Assembly (NCBI RefSeq): GCF_033115175.1
Contig: NC_084843.1
Location: 59,684,474-59,748,473 of the forward strand
From: Lepus europaeus
Taxonomy: Eukaryota > Chordata > Mammalia > Lagomorpha > Leporidae
Length of the DNA stretch: 64,000 nt
Reading direction: 5' to 3'
The position numbers and the translations under genes are program-made. Under the pieces are notes generated by a model. The model saw only the letters and a list, made by a program, of their open reading frames with translations, was not told the DNA's origin and did no database searches. Within the stretch, counting starts at the first letter, position 1, and every line of letters starts with the position of its first letter. Shown in pieces: positions 35,202 to 45,464 of the stretch.

Positions 35202-35535
35202 GGGGCCAGCACTGTGGCTCAGCGGGTTAATGTCCTGGCCTGAAGCACTGGCATCCCATATGGGCGCCAGTTCGAGACCTGGCTGCTCCACTTCCTATCC
35301 AGCTCTCTGCTATGGCCTGGGAAAGCAGTAGAAGATGACCCAGTTCTTGGGCCCCTGCACACGCGTGGGAGACCAGGAAGAAGCTCCTGACTCCTGGCTT
35401 TGGATCAGCCGTTGCGGCCATTTGGGGAGTGAACCAATGGATGGAAGACCACCCCCCGCCCCGCCTCTCGTCTCTCTGTGTAACTCTGACTTTCAAATAA
35501 ATAAATAAATCTTTAAAAAAAAAAAAAAAAAAAGG
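35202..35535 (+). repeat. C-SINE in NODAL intron 2
   Basis: A full-length copy, antisense to NODAL, from GGGGCCAGCACTGTGGCTCAG to an A-rich tail. Flanks 'aaaagaatggcctt' and 'aaaggatagccttt' look like a duplication. Confidence 0.95.
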
Positions 35536-36234
35536 ATAGCCTTTAAGCAAAAAAAAAAAAAAAAAAAAATCCAAAAAGTTACATGTGTCTGGGTGGACAG
35601 TGGCTAACTTGTATATTCCATTTTTTTAAAGATTTATTTATTTATTTGAGTTCCAGCATAGAGTAAATACTAATTTCACACTATTCTGAGGAACTCTTGA
35701 AAAGCGGACTTGTGGAAATTCTCGTGGGATTTGCTTTGTTGGCCAGGGAGGGCCAAGGAGAGTCAGCGGGAGCAAAGTGCACTACCCTAGAGCCGCCCTT
35801 GTCGCCAGAGTGTCAGAGCTGACGACCCAACTGTTTGCATCTCTGTGGTTCCTGTGGGGCCTGCTGCAGGTGGAGGGGGTGGCCCCACCCGCTGCCCAGA
35901 CCCTGACCCGGTCGGAGGCTCGGGCTGGAGGAGGTGCCGCAGGTCCCTAGGGTTCTTACTCCAAGTGTCATGGGGTAAATGGACACCTGACCTGAGGGCA
36001 GGGCAGGGCCACCTGCAGCGGCAAGGTTCGGCTCTGTTCCGTTCTTTCTACCTCCTTCCCCTTCCTAACTCACTGTTCCTTCCGTTCTCCCCTGCCGCCT
36101 CCTAGGCCTTAGGCTGCTCAGCGGTACCTGGTGGCTGCCTCTGGCCCTCTACTCCTGCAGGTTGCGTGGTCAGCTCTTGTTTTAGGAGATGTACAGTGCA
36201 GCCTTGACTGTAAATGCAGCCCCATTTCCTTAGT

Positions 36235-36460
36235 GGATCACAGTAACAGTGCTTCATTGAACATGCCCACCACCTGCCAACTCCTAGACATACGTGAGGC
36301 CAGTGTCTCCTGAACCCTACAGCATCCCCCGAAACATGGCTTTGTGCTCCCTTTTGGCAGATGGGAAAACTGAGGCCACAGAGAGCAAACAACTTGACGA
36401 ATATCACACAGCTAATGAGTGGGAGTCACACGCAGATCTAGATTCTGAGCTCTGCTACAG
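36235..36460 (+). repeat. MIR
   Basis: Old mammalian SINE: 'cagatgggaaaactgaggcc', 'tcacacagctaatgagtggg' and 'tagattctgagctctgc' follow the MIR order. Confidence 0.8.
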
Positions 36461-36735
36461 TGTCAGGGCTGGGGAGGAGCTGAGCCCCTCTAGACCACTC
36501 CCACTGCTTATTTTGTCAGACGGGAGAAATCCAGGAAGCAATGTGCTGCAGGCTGCCCGTGGTGCTTTGAGGGTGCTGGGATGGGTCTGCCATCTCTGCA
36601 CCTCTAGGACCCCAGCACAGGAGCTGGCCCACGGCAGGTGCTCCAGTGAACGCAGGAACACAGCGACTGAACAGCAAAGCTGGCATCCTGTCTCCCCCCG
36701 CCCCCATGGAGCAGGGCTTCAGCACTGCTTCCCAC

Positions 36736-37457
36736 CTGGATGTAGGCGTGGTTGGTTGGATGAAACTCCTCTCCCACGGGGTTAGGACACTCGCCCTCAC
36801 AGCGGTAGGCGTTGTACTGCTTGGGGTAGATGATCCAAGAGCCCCAGCCAATGAGGTTGAAGTCCACCTGGAACTTGACCTTGCGGCACAGTTGGCTTCT
36901 GTCTGGCAACTGATGCCGCCGGTGCCTCCTGCCCCTCTCAGAGGCCAGCTGCCCCTCCTGGGCCCGCCAGGAGCTCTCGGCTTCCCACAGCAAGGTGGCG
37001 CCGCCCAGCCGCCTCTGCTCCTGGGAGAGGTTGGAGTGGAGCACGAGAACCACGGTGGGGACAGAGTCGGTGCCGGGCAGGGTGCCAGATGGGGTAGGGG
37101 GTGGCCGCCAGCACGCTCCGGCCAGACTGGACACCTGCTCCTCCAGTGTCCTGGGGTGCTTTAGCCACTTGGAGAGTGGCCTGGTCACCTCCAGGACCAT
37201 GCTGCCTGAGGAGAAGGTGACCTGGGACAGAGCGACGGTGAACACCTCCATCCGGAGACGCTCCAAGCAGTCGGCCGGGTCCTGCTCTGCGTCTGCTTTG
37301 GGCTGGTGGAAGATCTCAATGGTGAGCGGGCCCTCGGCGGGCAGGTCCTCGGGGCCAGACGGCTGCAGCCGGAGCTCAGCCCATGCCAGCTCCTCTTCTT
37401 GGCTCAGGAAGGAGAAGTCGAAAGCAAAGGTCCAGTTCTGCCCAGCCACCTCCACGT
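36736..37457 (-). CDS. NODAL: NODAL coding exon 2 (prodomain, cleavage site, start of ligand)
   Basis: Acceptor CTCCCACCCAG precedes ACGTGGAGG and the donor is CCAG|GTGGG. The 722-nt exon encodes residues 66-306 of a secreted TGF-beta ligand that signals through activin receptors with an EGF-CFC co-receptor to SMAD2/3. The prodomain has N-glycosylation sequons at Asn73 (NWT) and Asn208 (NLS). The convertase site RHRR ends at Arg246, giving a 110-aa mature ligand. Knot cysteines 256, 285 and 288 are here, along with the conserved [20 protein letters not shown] stretch. The prodomain is about nine residues longer than the human one I recall (347 aa total), in the proline-rich linker around residues 184-200. 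Confidence 0.98.
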
Positions 37458-38640
37458 CTGGGTGGGAGAAAACCAGGAAGGAACCGGGTGAGTGCGGGCT
37501 GCCCCCCACCCCAGCTGCAGCCAGAGTGACAGCCACCACAACTCAATCCGCACCCAAACTACAGATTGCTAGTGTTACCGAGTGAGGAGAATGGAGTCAC
37601 CCAAGTTGCCATTCTTGGAAAATGGCAGAGCCAAGAGTAAACTTGGATTCGCTCAACTGCCAAACCACCATCTGCCAGTGCCCCCACCCGGGGCAACCAG
37701 AGAACAAGGGGCAGAAATTGGAAGGCAGGTCTCCCCCTATCTCCTCTCCCTCACATCCGGGGCCCTGAGCCTTCTAACCTGAACCCTGGGCTTCCACTCT
37801 CCCTGTAAGCCCGACACAAGCTACTGCCTTAGGCTCCCAGGCATGTATGGGCATGGACAAGCTCAGGAGCCATGGGCTGGCTGCCCGCTCCCTGCCCATT
37901 CCTGAGGACAGACGCAGGACCCTGCAGTCCTCCACCCACTGGTCTTCCCTGCAGACCTACAGGACGCTGCCCCCTCCTACCCCAGGTGGCTCAGGCACCT
38001 GCGGCTGCCGTGCAGCGAGCAGCAGTCACGCACCCACCCCGGACAGGCGAACCCGGACGAGACCAGAAGGCACACAGGTTGGGGACCGGGCGCACACTTC
38101 CTTCATTTCAGTCCCTGACTAGTTCTGTAGGTCTGGGGCTAGCACGGAGTCGTGGATTTGCAGGTCACATAAGCTAATCTCTACCTTGTTCCAGGGCTCG
38201 GTCCCCCTTCTTCCCGATGGGAACGGGACTGCACTAGCCAGCTCTGCCGCATGGTTTATTCATTAGAAAAGCGCCAGCGTCTATGACTCCTTCCGGAATG
38301 GGTTCTGGTAGTGATGCTCTGTTCAGGTCCGGGCTGCGCACAGCACGTGCACTCGCACTCACAGTTTGTTTTATTGACTGACAGGGCCTCTCTGGTCACA
38401 GAGGAGTCGCAGGGAAAGGACAGGCAGCCTCTCCCGGCCATCTGCAGCTGCGCCTTTTCACTTAGTTTCCACTTCCCTGCTCGTTAACACCTGCAGGAGG
38501 CAATAACCGGTCCCCAGGAGCAAGAATCCCGCAGAGGCTGGGAAGGAGGCTGACCTTACCCATTAGCTCTTGCTGCACCACCACCTGGCCACCTGTACCA
38601 GGAGGCCTGGGCGCAATAAACTGAAAACTGTTCTATCTCA

Positions 38641-38885
38641 GGGCAGGTGTTGTGGGACAGCATCCATGTTGGAGTGCTGGCTGCTCTGCTTCTGGTCCAG
38701 CCCCTGCTACTGTAGCTGGAAAGACAGCAGCAGAAGATGGCCCCAGCGCATGGGCCCCTGCACCCACATGGGAGACCCGGATGGGGTGCTGGCCCAGCTC
38801 CAGACACTGCAGCCATTTGGGGAGTGAACCAGTCATGGAAAATTGATCTCTCTCTTTCTGCCTTTCAAATAAATCTTTTAAAAAA
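38641..38885 (+). repeat. C-SINE in NODAL intron 1
   Basis: Shortened copy, antisense to NODAL, ending CTTTCAAATAAATC. Flanks 'aactgttctatctca' and 'aactgtatctcaa' suggest a duplication. Confidence 0.88.
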
Positions 38886-38959
38886 CTGTATCTCAAGTGT
38901 CAGCAAATGGCCTTTTAGAGGAAGGCACTCCTGATTACTGTTTAAGAGCAGGGGCCCCA

Positions 38960-39110
38960 AATTCTGCCACTTGCCTTCGGACACTGGTCAGGTTACTGCC
39001 CTTCTCTGGGCCTCGGTTTCCCTCTCTGTAGCAGGGGCCATAGCAGCATTCATTCACAGGGTGTTATGATGAACTGAAGCAATGCACACAAAGTGCCTTG
39101 CCCAGACACC
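38960..39110 (-). repeat. MIR-like fragment
   Basis: 'cagttttccct'-type MIR order is seen: 'tctctgggcctcggtttccc', 'ctctgtagcaggggccatag' and 'cacacaaagtgccttgccca'. Diverged. Confidence 0.6.
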
Positions 39111-39368
39111 CTCCGAAGTTCAACACATGTTGGCTATCAGTCAGAAATGAAGGTATCATGTGACCAGGCCGTGAGCAACCTGAACAGGACAGGGCTGTGT
39201 GTGTGGAGAGGTGGGAGAAGCCTGCCTGTCTGACTCCTTGACCTCCCCCCTCCCCAGGCTTCCTGGGTCACAGTGCTGATCACAGCCCTAGACCTGGCTC
39301 TGGTCATCTCGGAATAGGGATTCCTAGTCATTTGGAGGTCACTGATGCCAGATACAAAGTATGAATTT

Positions 39369-39632
39369 TGGGGGCTGGCGTTGTGGCGTAGCCAATAAAG
39401 CCGCCTGTGACAGTTTGCATCCCAGCTGCTCCCCTTCCTATCCAGCTCCCTGCTAATGGTCTGGGAAAGCAGAAGATAATCCAAGTCCCACATGGGAGAC
39501 CTGCAAGAAGCTCCTGGCTGCAGCTTGGCTCAGCCCAGGCCACTGCAGCCATCTGAGGAGTGAAATAGAGGATGGAAGATCTCTCTCTGACTTTCAAATA
39601 AATAAATAAATAAATAAATCTTTTAAAAATAT
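39369..39632 (+). repeat. C-SINE in NODAL intron 1
   Basis: Head GGGGGCTGGCGTTGTGGCGTAG and tail of six AAAT units. The middle is shortened. Confidence 0.9.
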
Positions 39633-39652
39633 ACAATATTATCCTCCAGTGC

Positions 39653-39674
39653 GGGGGGTGGGGGTGGGGTGGGG
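39653..39674 (+). other. G-quadruplex-type motif in NODAL intron 1
   Basis: Four G runs of 6, 5, 4 and 4 bases with single T loops. The G-rich strand is the non-transcribed orientation relative to the plus strand, so NODAL pre-mRNA would carry the C-rich complement. Confidence 0.75.
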
Positions 39675-40139
39675 CTGAACACGCCCACGTAATACCACAA
39701 GTGTGATCTGAGGGTGAATGCGCAGGAGGGCTCACAGACATCCTGAAAACCACCCACATGGGCAGTGCAGACCCCAGTCATGTCTTGACTTGCTCCACTC
39801 CAAAGAGCAAGTGGCTGGGTCCCTGTGGGAAAGGAGGTGCGGATGAGCCAGGCCCCCTGCATTGTCCTTAGCCATCCTGGCCATCAGCAGAGTAGCTGCC
39901 AAGTGTTTCGGGAGCATTGTCTCCGCGGACCCTTCCCACCGCGTCCCCACCTGCAGCTGAGGAGCTGAGGTCCAGGGTGAAGGAGGTGAGCAGTGGCAAG
40001 CTCAGGTGCAAACCCCGTGTGGCTGGACCTCAACATGCCGCTCACATCCGCCCCACCTTCCAGGGCAAGGAGCAGGTGGAAACTTTCCTTCTCCACCACG
40101 CTGTCTCCCTCTCTGTCTCTGCCTTTCAAATAAGGCCAG

Positions 40140-40432
40140 AGGAGGGGCTGTGTCATACTGGATAAAGCCGATATGACATCCCATATGGTCACCAGTTCGA
40201 GCCTTGGCTGCTCCACTTCTGATCCAGCTCTTGCTATGACCTGGGAAAGCAGTGGAGGATGGCCCAAGTCCTTGGGTCCCTGCACCCACTTGGGAAGACC
40301 TGGAGGAAGCTCCTGGCTCCTGGCTTCAGATCTGTGCAGCTCCAACTGGGGGGGGGGGGGTGAACCAGCGGATGGAAGACCTCTCTCTCTGCGTAACTCT
40401 GACTTTCAAATAAAATAATCTTTTTTTTTTTA
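40140..40432 (+). repeat. C-SINE in NODAL intron 1
   Basis: Shortened head 'aggggctgtgtcatactgga', normal body, a 13-base G run at 40348-40360, and tail TCAAATAAAATAATC. Confidence 0.9.
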
Positions 40433-40814
40433 ATGGAAAACAAAGACACAGCAAGCTGTGAGTGTACTTAATGCCGTTACACTTAAATAATGGTGGCATG
40501 GTGAATTTTGCAGTGTGCATTTACACACCTGCCGAAAGAGAAGTTCGCTGACTGGCCAGCCGAGCGAGGCCCCGGGCCAGGGACACACAGAGAGCTGGGG
40601 AGCAGACAGACGCCAGCTTCCCGGTTTGTGCACCTTTCCTGAAGGGAGGGCCCCGGCAAAGGCGCGCGCGCTCTCCCTCGCCCCCATCCCAGGCGGGCCG
40701 CCCTCTGGCCGAGGGGTCGCGCCCCGCCCCCTGGGGGATCCCCGTCCGGCAGGGCCCGGGGTGACCCTTCCGGAGAGGGTCACAGCCGCCGAACTGCGGT
40801 GCTGGGATCCCGCC

Positions 40815-40896
40815 CAGACCTACGAGGGGCGGGCGGGCGGCGCGTCGGGCGTGCAGCAGGATGTGGATTGTGGCCCGCGCAGGGGAGGGCCGTCTG
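40815..40896 (-). promoter_or_regulatory. NODAL: Candidate NODAL intronic (asymmetric) enhancer core
   Basis: An exact FoxH1 octamer TGTGGATT (40862-40869; AATCCACA in the NODAL sense) is flanked by SMAD-type CAGAC (40815-40819) and GTCTG (40892-40896). It lies in NODAL intron 1 inside a CpG-rich block. In mouse the intron 1 enhancer ASE works through FoxH1 sites and drives left-sided autoregulation. Only one exact octamer was seen here where the mouse element has two, so the match is partial. Confidence 0.45.
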
Positions 40897-41647
40897 GCCC
40901 CGCAGGCGGAGGGCGGGCCGGGAGGCGGAGCTGCTCGCGCTGCGGGCTGCGGATCGCTCCGGGAGGGGGTCCTCTCCTCGACCTCAGCCTGCCCCGCCCG
41001 CCCGGGGCCCAAACACCCGCCACCAGGAACGCGGGTCGCTCCGGCACTCGCCCCCTCCCCATCCCCAGCTCAGCCTCCAGCCTCCGCTTCCCTCACCTCG
41101 GATCTGTGGGCCCCAATCCTTGACGTCACACTGCCAGCACCAGACCCAGGGACCCATTCACCCTTACTCGAAAAGAGGGGGTAAAAACTGGACAGAAGAA
41201 TTGTAGCAATAATGCTGGCTTGTGGCTACGGTGCCTGGTCCTCGTTGGGCGTGTTGCGGTGGCTGTCGCCCCGCCCTCCCCCCCAGGGTTAGACCTGGGA
41301 AGTCTGCTCGCACTGCAGTCCCCATTTCACAGATACGCAAACCGAGGCGGCCAGCTTGTCCCGTCAGAGAGCCGCGGCGCGGTCAGACCCCACTACTACC
41401 CCAAACCGAGACCCGAGAGTCAGGTCTCCCTGTGGGGGTCACATCCTGGGCGCTGGACTCCCTCCCCTCTTGACCACGGCCCCCTCTCGGCCACCACCCG
41501 GTGCACCGAGCCTGCGGACGCTTAAACACCCGTAGATGCAGGCCCTGGACGCGCCCTCCGAACCCCGGGCGGCGGCGTCCCGAAGCAGGAGCCGCAGCCC
41601 CCGACTCCCAAGCTTAGCGCGCCCCCGAGTCCGTCGGCAGCTCCTAC

Positions 41648-41843
41648 CTTGCGCCTGCAGGCTGCGGATGATGTCCGCGCGGGGCAGAGGGTCGCGGTAG
41701 AGGCTCAGCATGTATGCAAGAGGGGACGGCGACGAGGGCTGCCTCCGCGTACGTAGGGGCACGGTGGTCATCGTCGCGGAGGCCACCTGGAGCAGGGTCC
41801 AGCAGACGTGCAGTAGGAGGAACGCAAGACGGTGGGCGTGCAT
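41648..41843 (-). CDS. NODAL: NODAL coding exon 1 (signal peptide, start of prodomain)
   Basis: The start ATG at 41843-41841 sits in a strong context (CCCACCATG). Another in-frame ATG 57 bp upstream (41900) precedes the TATA-predicted start site and is not used. The exon encodes residues 1-65. It has a hydrophobic signal peptide (about residues 1-24, [15 protein letters not shown] core) and the conserved prodomain stretch [20 protein letters not shown]. The donor GTAGGAG follows CAAG, and the split codon becomes Asp66 with exon 2. The complete protein is 65 + 241 + 50 = 356 aa with no disrupted frame. Confidence 0.97.
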
Positions 41844-41880
41844 GGTGGGCTGGCCAGACCTGAGAGTTGTGCCTCTGCCC

Positions 41881-41886
41881 CTTATA
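41881..41886 (-). promoter_or_regulatory. NODAL: NODAL TATA box
   Basis: TATAAG, within GATATAAGGGG on the minus strand, lies 38 bp upstream of the start codon. Initiation 25-30 bp downstream predicts a 5'UTR of only about 10-15 nt. That agrees with the very short 5'UTR I recall for human NODAL. Confidence 0.75.
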
Positions 41887-42461
41887 TCCTGGCCCTGCAC
41901 AGCCGCCCCGCCCTTCCTCCCGCCTGGGAAGCTCTAAGATCCCATACCCGGTCACCTGCAGGGGGGAGGGAGGTGTGGCGCACGGGGGCCCCCCCGCCAG
42001 GGCAGGCCAGACCAGACCCGAGCCTGAGCTCCAGGGGTGGCTCTGGACTCTGGCTGTTAAAGAGGGGTGCTGCGGAGATAGGCAGCTTGTTCCCGGCAAA
42101 GCCGCAGGGCTGAATGGTGGCTTCCTTCTTGGGCAGCCCCAGGATCCCTGCTCCAGTCCTGGGACATCAAGAAGCAGGTGGGGAGCGCTGAGGCGTCGGC
42201 AGGCTCCTGGGCAGGCTGTGGCTGCCTGCATAGGCCTGTGATGCTTTGGACAGCCAGCCTGGCTGTAGCGTTTCCCCCAGGGCGCTGGCTGGGTGAGCAC
42301 CCCCGGCCTGCTGGGGCACAGCCTGCCGGGGGAGCCAGCTCCCTATGTGGAAGTGAACAGGAGGGACCGGGATAAAAGACGTCTCCATCGGAAGAAAGTC
42401 TTGAGCGAAAGCAGAGCCGGGCCAGGACACAATCCTGGTGGCATCAGGCTCTCCCGCACCT

Positions 42462-42479
42462 CCCCCCCCCCCCCCCCCC
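42462..42479 (+). repeat. Poly-C homopolymer, 18 bases
   Basis: A long C run about 0.6 kb upstream of the NODAL TATA box. Confidence 0.85.
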
Positions 42480-43224
42480 GCACACATTACCCCAGTGATG
42501 TCTGCAAAAAATGTGCAGCCCGGGACCGGTTCTGGGACACCTGGGCTGCAGATCTGGACACCTCGCTTCCCTCGGTGCTCTCTGGGCTCTGCTCACCGGA
42601 TCTGCATAAGAGACATCCTGGTATTGTCTCCCTTCCCAGTCCTGCCTGGTCGGAGCTGGAACTGCCCTTAAAGAAATGTAAATCCCTGCCCCAGGATCCC
42701 CACCTGTTTTCCTCCACACCAGAGGGCTTTTTCTCCTTGTGCACTTTTCCTTTTTCTGCCCAGAGGAGCACTGTGGCAGCTCCGGAACCTGTCCTGAACA
42801 CTTCCGTGTGCCAGGCACAGGGCCTGGAGCTTCCCACACCTCAGCTGGATCCCAGGATTCTCCCAACTCCAGAGAGCCACGGCCCCTCCCTGAGCAGGTG
42901 TGAGAGAGGGGAGGCGGCTCAGCGGGCTCAGCCGGGAGCTCCAAGCCTGTGTTCCCCTCAGGAGGAAGCTTGTCCTTGCCAGCTGGCAGGAGCCACACCC
43001 CATAACCAGGTGACCTGGGTACAGACGACCACGGCCCCTGGCCTGGTGGTGCACCCAGCCACCTGTTCATTCCCTACAGCTGGGGCTGTCTGGTTCTTCT
43101 TACTCTCCCCCAGTACGCATCATAATTGGGACCCAAAGAATCTTCGTTAAGTAAATAAACCAGTGCAGGGCACTGTGTCCGGACTTGCCTGAAGATAAGC
43201 CTCACCAAGGGTGTTTTGTTAAAC

Positions 43225-43257
43225 TGTGGATTCCTGAGTCCCGCCCAGGTCTTCAGA
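43225..43257. promoter_or_regulatory. Candidate FoxH1/SMAD element, 1.4 kb upstream of NODAL
   Basis: FoxH1 octamer TGTGGATT at 43225-43232 is followed by GTCT (43249-43252) and CAGA (43254-43257). Paired FoxH1 and SMAD half-sites are the signature of activin/Nodal-responsive enhancers. The mouse gene has an epiblast enhancer (HBE) a short distance upstream, by my recollection. Confidence 0.4.
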
Positions 43258-43929
43258 AGGAGAATTTGGAGAGAGGACTTGGTCATCTACATATTTAACA
43301 AGCACCCCGGGGACTCACCAGATGCCTTTGGGAACCTGGGGGAGGGGGTGGCTAGGGTTCTAGCTGGTTCTGTTGCTACGTGGTTTCACCACCAGTAAAA
43401 CACGGCTGGAGATGGGTCCTCCCGTGCCACATTCCTGAGCGTGGAACCTGATGTCATCGCAAAATGTTGCGCACTGGCGATATTCTTAGGGCCCTCCCTG
43501 GTTGTCTTCCCTCTTCCCCAGCCTGCAGGCTCGCGGGCAGAGGTTGGTCAAACCCACCCCCTTCTTTAGACTTCCCTAGAAGCTGAAGGCACCCTCTTCC
43601 AGGCTATGGGAACACTCACGGAATGATGCTGACTGTGGAAGTCCCTGGGCAGGACGTGGCACCGTGAGCAGCTATAACATGGGGGAAGTACAGACAACTC
43701 CAGCACAGGAGTCCAACGTGCATCCTGGGACCCAGATCTCTCCACTGAGTGGGACATTCAGCAGGGAGCAGCCTTAGTCACCAAGACTGGGGAAGGAACA
43801 AAGTGATGACTCATCGGCTTCCTATGCTGGACCAGAAGCTTCCTGAAATTAAGCTTTATCCATGCCCCACCCCCTGCACTGTGTGGCCCACAGTAGGTGC
43901 CCAATCACCCTTTAATTGGGAATGAATGC

Positions 43930-44085
43930 TGATAACAATAGCTCTTGTCTATTGCGTGCCCGATGCCTCAGGCGCTTGGTAATCATTGCACTGATTCTGT
44001 CCTGGGCTCCACTGCTGACAGGCGAGTGGACGCTCAGAGGGGACTGAGAGTGGAAGAGCAGGTCTGCCGGCCACCCAGGCCCGCA
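43930..44085 (+). repeat. MIR-like fragment
   Basis: Follows MIR order: 'ctgataacaatagctcttgt', 'cgatgcctcaggcgcttggt', 'ttgcactgattctgtcctg'. The preceding 70 bp ('cacagtaggtgcccaatcac') resembles a second old repeat. Confidence 0.6.
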
Positions 44086-44212
44086 CCTTTCTCCTCCATT
44101 GCTTCCTCACAGATGAGCGGTGAAAATGGGCCTCCGACTTAGATACCAAAAAAACCCAAAAACCCAAAAACAGTTCTCATCAAAGTCTTGCTTTTCCCAG
44201 GGCCTGGGACTG

Positions 44213-44240
44213 CAGACAGAGCTCATTTCTGATGTGTATT
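44213..44240. promoter_or_regulatory. Candidate FoxH1/SMAD element, 2.4 kb upstream of NODAL
   Basis: A CAGACAGA double SMAD-type motif (44213-44220) lies 12 bp from a FoxH1 octamer TGTGTATT (44233-44240). This is the tightest such pairing seen in the window. Confidence 0.45.
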
Positions 44241-44819
44241 GGCCCACGGCCGAGCGCGGGGTTCTGGAATTTCTCTGTGGCCAGTAAGGGCAGCTGGCAA
44301 GGCTCATCAATCTCTGAACTTTCTGGAAGGAGCTGAGTCTCCGGAGCCTCATCAGGACAGGGGCCAATGCACGTCTCATTTTTAAAGGACGTCAGTTGGT
44401 CCGGGATGTGTTTCCTGCAAAACACCAGAAGAGCCCTTCGGGGAGTGACACTTCTCACTTCCCCTGCCCCAGACAGACTGACCCACTGATTACCTGACCT
44501 GGGAGATAACCCCTGAGGGCTGTCCCAGCCGGCCGCAGCTGCGGGGTGGGGGCAAAGTCCCTTGAAGTTCTCCAGTGCTTTCCATGGGGCATTCAGCCCC
44601 CTCCCTGCCGTGAGCAGCAATGGGCAGTACGGCTCCGTGCTTGGGCCCCGGGAAGCAGAGTGTGGATCCTTCTCCACCACTTGGGGCATGAGTGCATCAG
44701 GCCGGTCACTCAGCATCTTGAAGCTTCAGCTTGCTCAGCTGTCAACTGGAGAGAAATACCAACATCCACTTGCCAGGAAGGCCGTAAATGCATAAAGAGT
44801 GTAGCGCGTGGGGCTGGCA

Positions 44820-45027
44820 TTGTGCAGGCCTGCAGTACCTGCAGCTTTGCGTCTGCGGATCCAACCAGCTCCAGACTGAAAATACTGAGAGAAACACCTC
44901 ATCTGTACTGAACGTGAGTAGCACTTTTTTCTTGTCATTTTCCTTTAAACAATCCAGTACAACTCTGCCTAAAGTTCACATTGCAGTCGTGGTCATAAGT
45001 CATCTAGAGAGGGTTAAAGTGTATGGG
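44820..45027 (-). repeat. Tigger/MER2-type DNA transposon fragment
   Basis: 'tgcggatccaaccagctcca', 'gaaaatactgagagaaacac' and 'ttcttgtcattttcctttaa' follow the order of pogo-like MER2-group elements. A C-SINE interrupts its right end. Confidence 0.7.
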
Positions 45028-45364
45028 AGGGGGACTGGTGCTCTGGCATAGCAGGTAAAGCCACCGCTTGCAGTGCCGGCATCCCATATGGGCGCTGGTT
45101 CAAGTCCCGGCTGTTCCACTTCCAATCCAGCTCTCTGCTGTGGCCTGGGAAAGCAGTGGAAGATGGCTCAAGTCCTTGGGCCCCTGCACCCTCGTGGGAG
45201 ACCAGAGGAAGCTCCTGGCTCCTGGCTTCGGATCGGCGCAGCTCCAGCCATTGCGGCCAATTGAGGAGTGAACCATCGGATGGAAGACCTCTCTCTGCCT
45301 CTCCTTCTCTCTCTGTGTAACTCTTTCAAATAAATAAATAAATAAATCTTAAAAAAAAAAAAAG
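45026..45364 (+). repeat. C-SINE
   Basis: Full-length copy from GGGGACTGGTGCTCTGGCATAG to a four-unit AAAT tail and poly-A. It is the first C-SINE upstream of NODAL. Confidence 0.95.
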
Positions 45365-45464
45365 AAGAAGGTGAAAGTGCAAGACAAGGAAAATCTTACC
45401 TTGTATGGTGGGAATAAAACTGAAAAATCACAGAGAAGTTATACAAACATGTTAAAGCATCTGG

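Larger units (their letters stand above)
37458..41647 (-). other. NODAL: NODAL intron 1 (4.2 kb)
   Basis: Bounded on the minus strand by GTAGGAG (after exon 1) and CACCCAG. It contains three C-SINEs, a MIR-like segment, a G-quadruplex motif and a CpG-rich block (about 40540-41110) with a FoxH1/SMAD cluster. In mouse the asymmetric (left-side) enhancer of Nodal lies in intron 1. The interval 37458-38640 holds no recognised repeat or exon. Confidence 0.92.
41844..43929. other. NODAL upstream region, no gene recognised
   Basis: Moderately GC-rich with no C-SINE recognised. It includes an 18-base C run at 42462-42479. A 285-codon plus frame (42293-43150) crosses that run and shows no known domain. 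Confidence 0.5.

Noticed and set aside
36995-37585. 196-codon plus frame opposite NODAL exon 2
   Set aside because: Antisense shadow of the NODAL prodomain exon.
42293-43150. 285-codon open frame on the plus strand
   Set aside because: It crosses an 18-base C run, has no recognisable domain and no Kozak or splice support. Likely a chance frame in GC-rich DNA.
44180-44716. 178-codon open frame on the minus strand upstream of NODAL
   Set aside because: No domain or homologue was recognised, codon content looks random, and overlapping frames exist on the other strand. It may simply be noncoding DNA, part of which could be regulatory.
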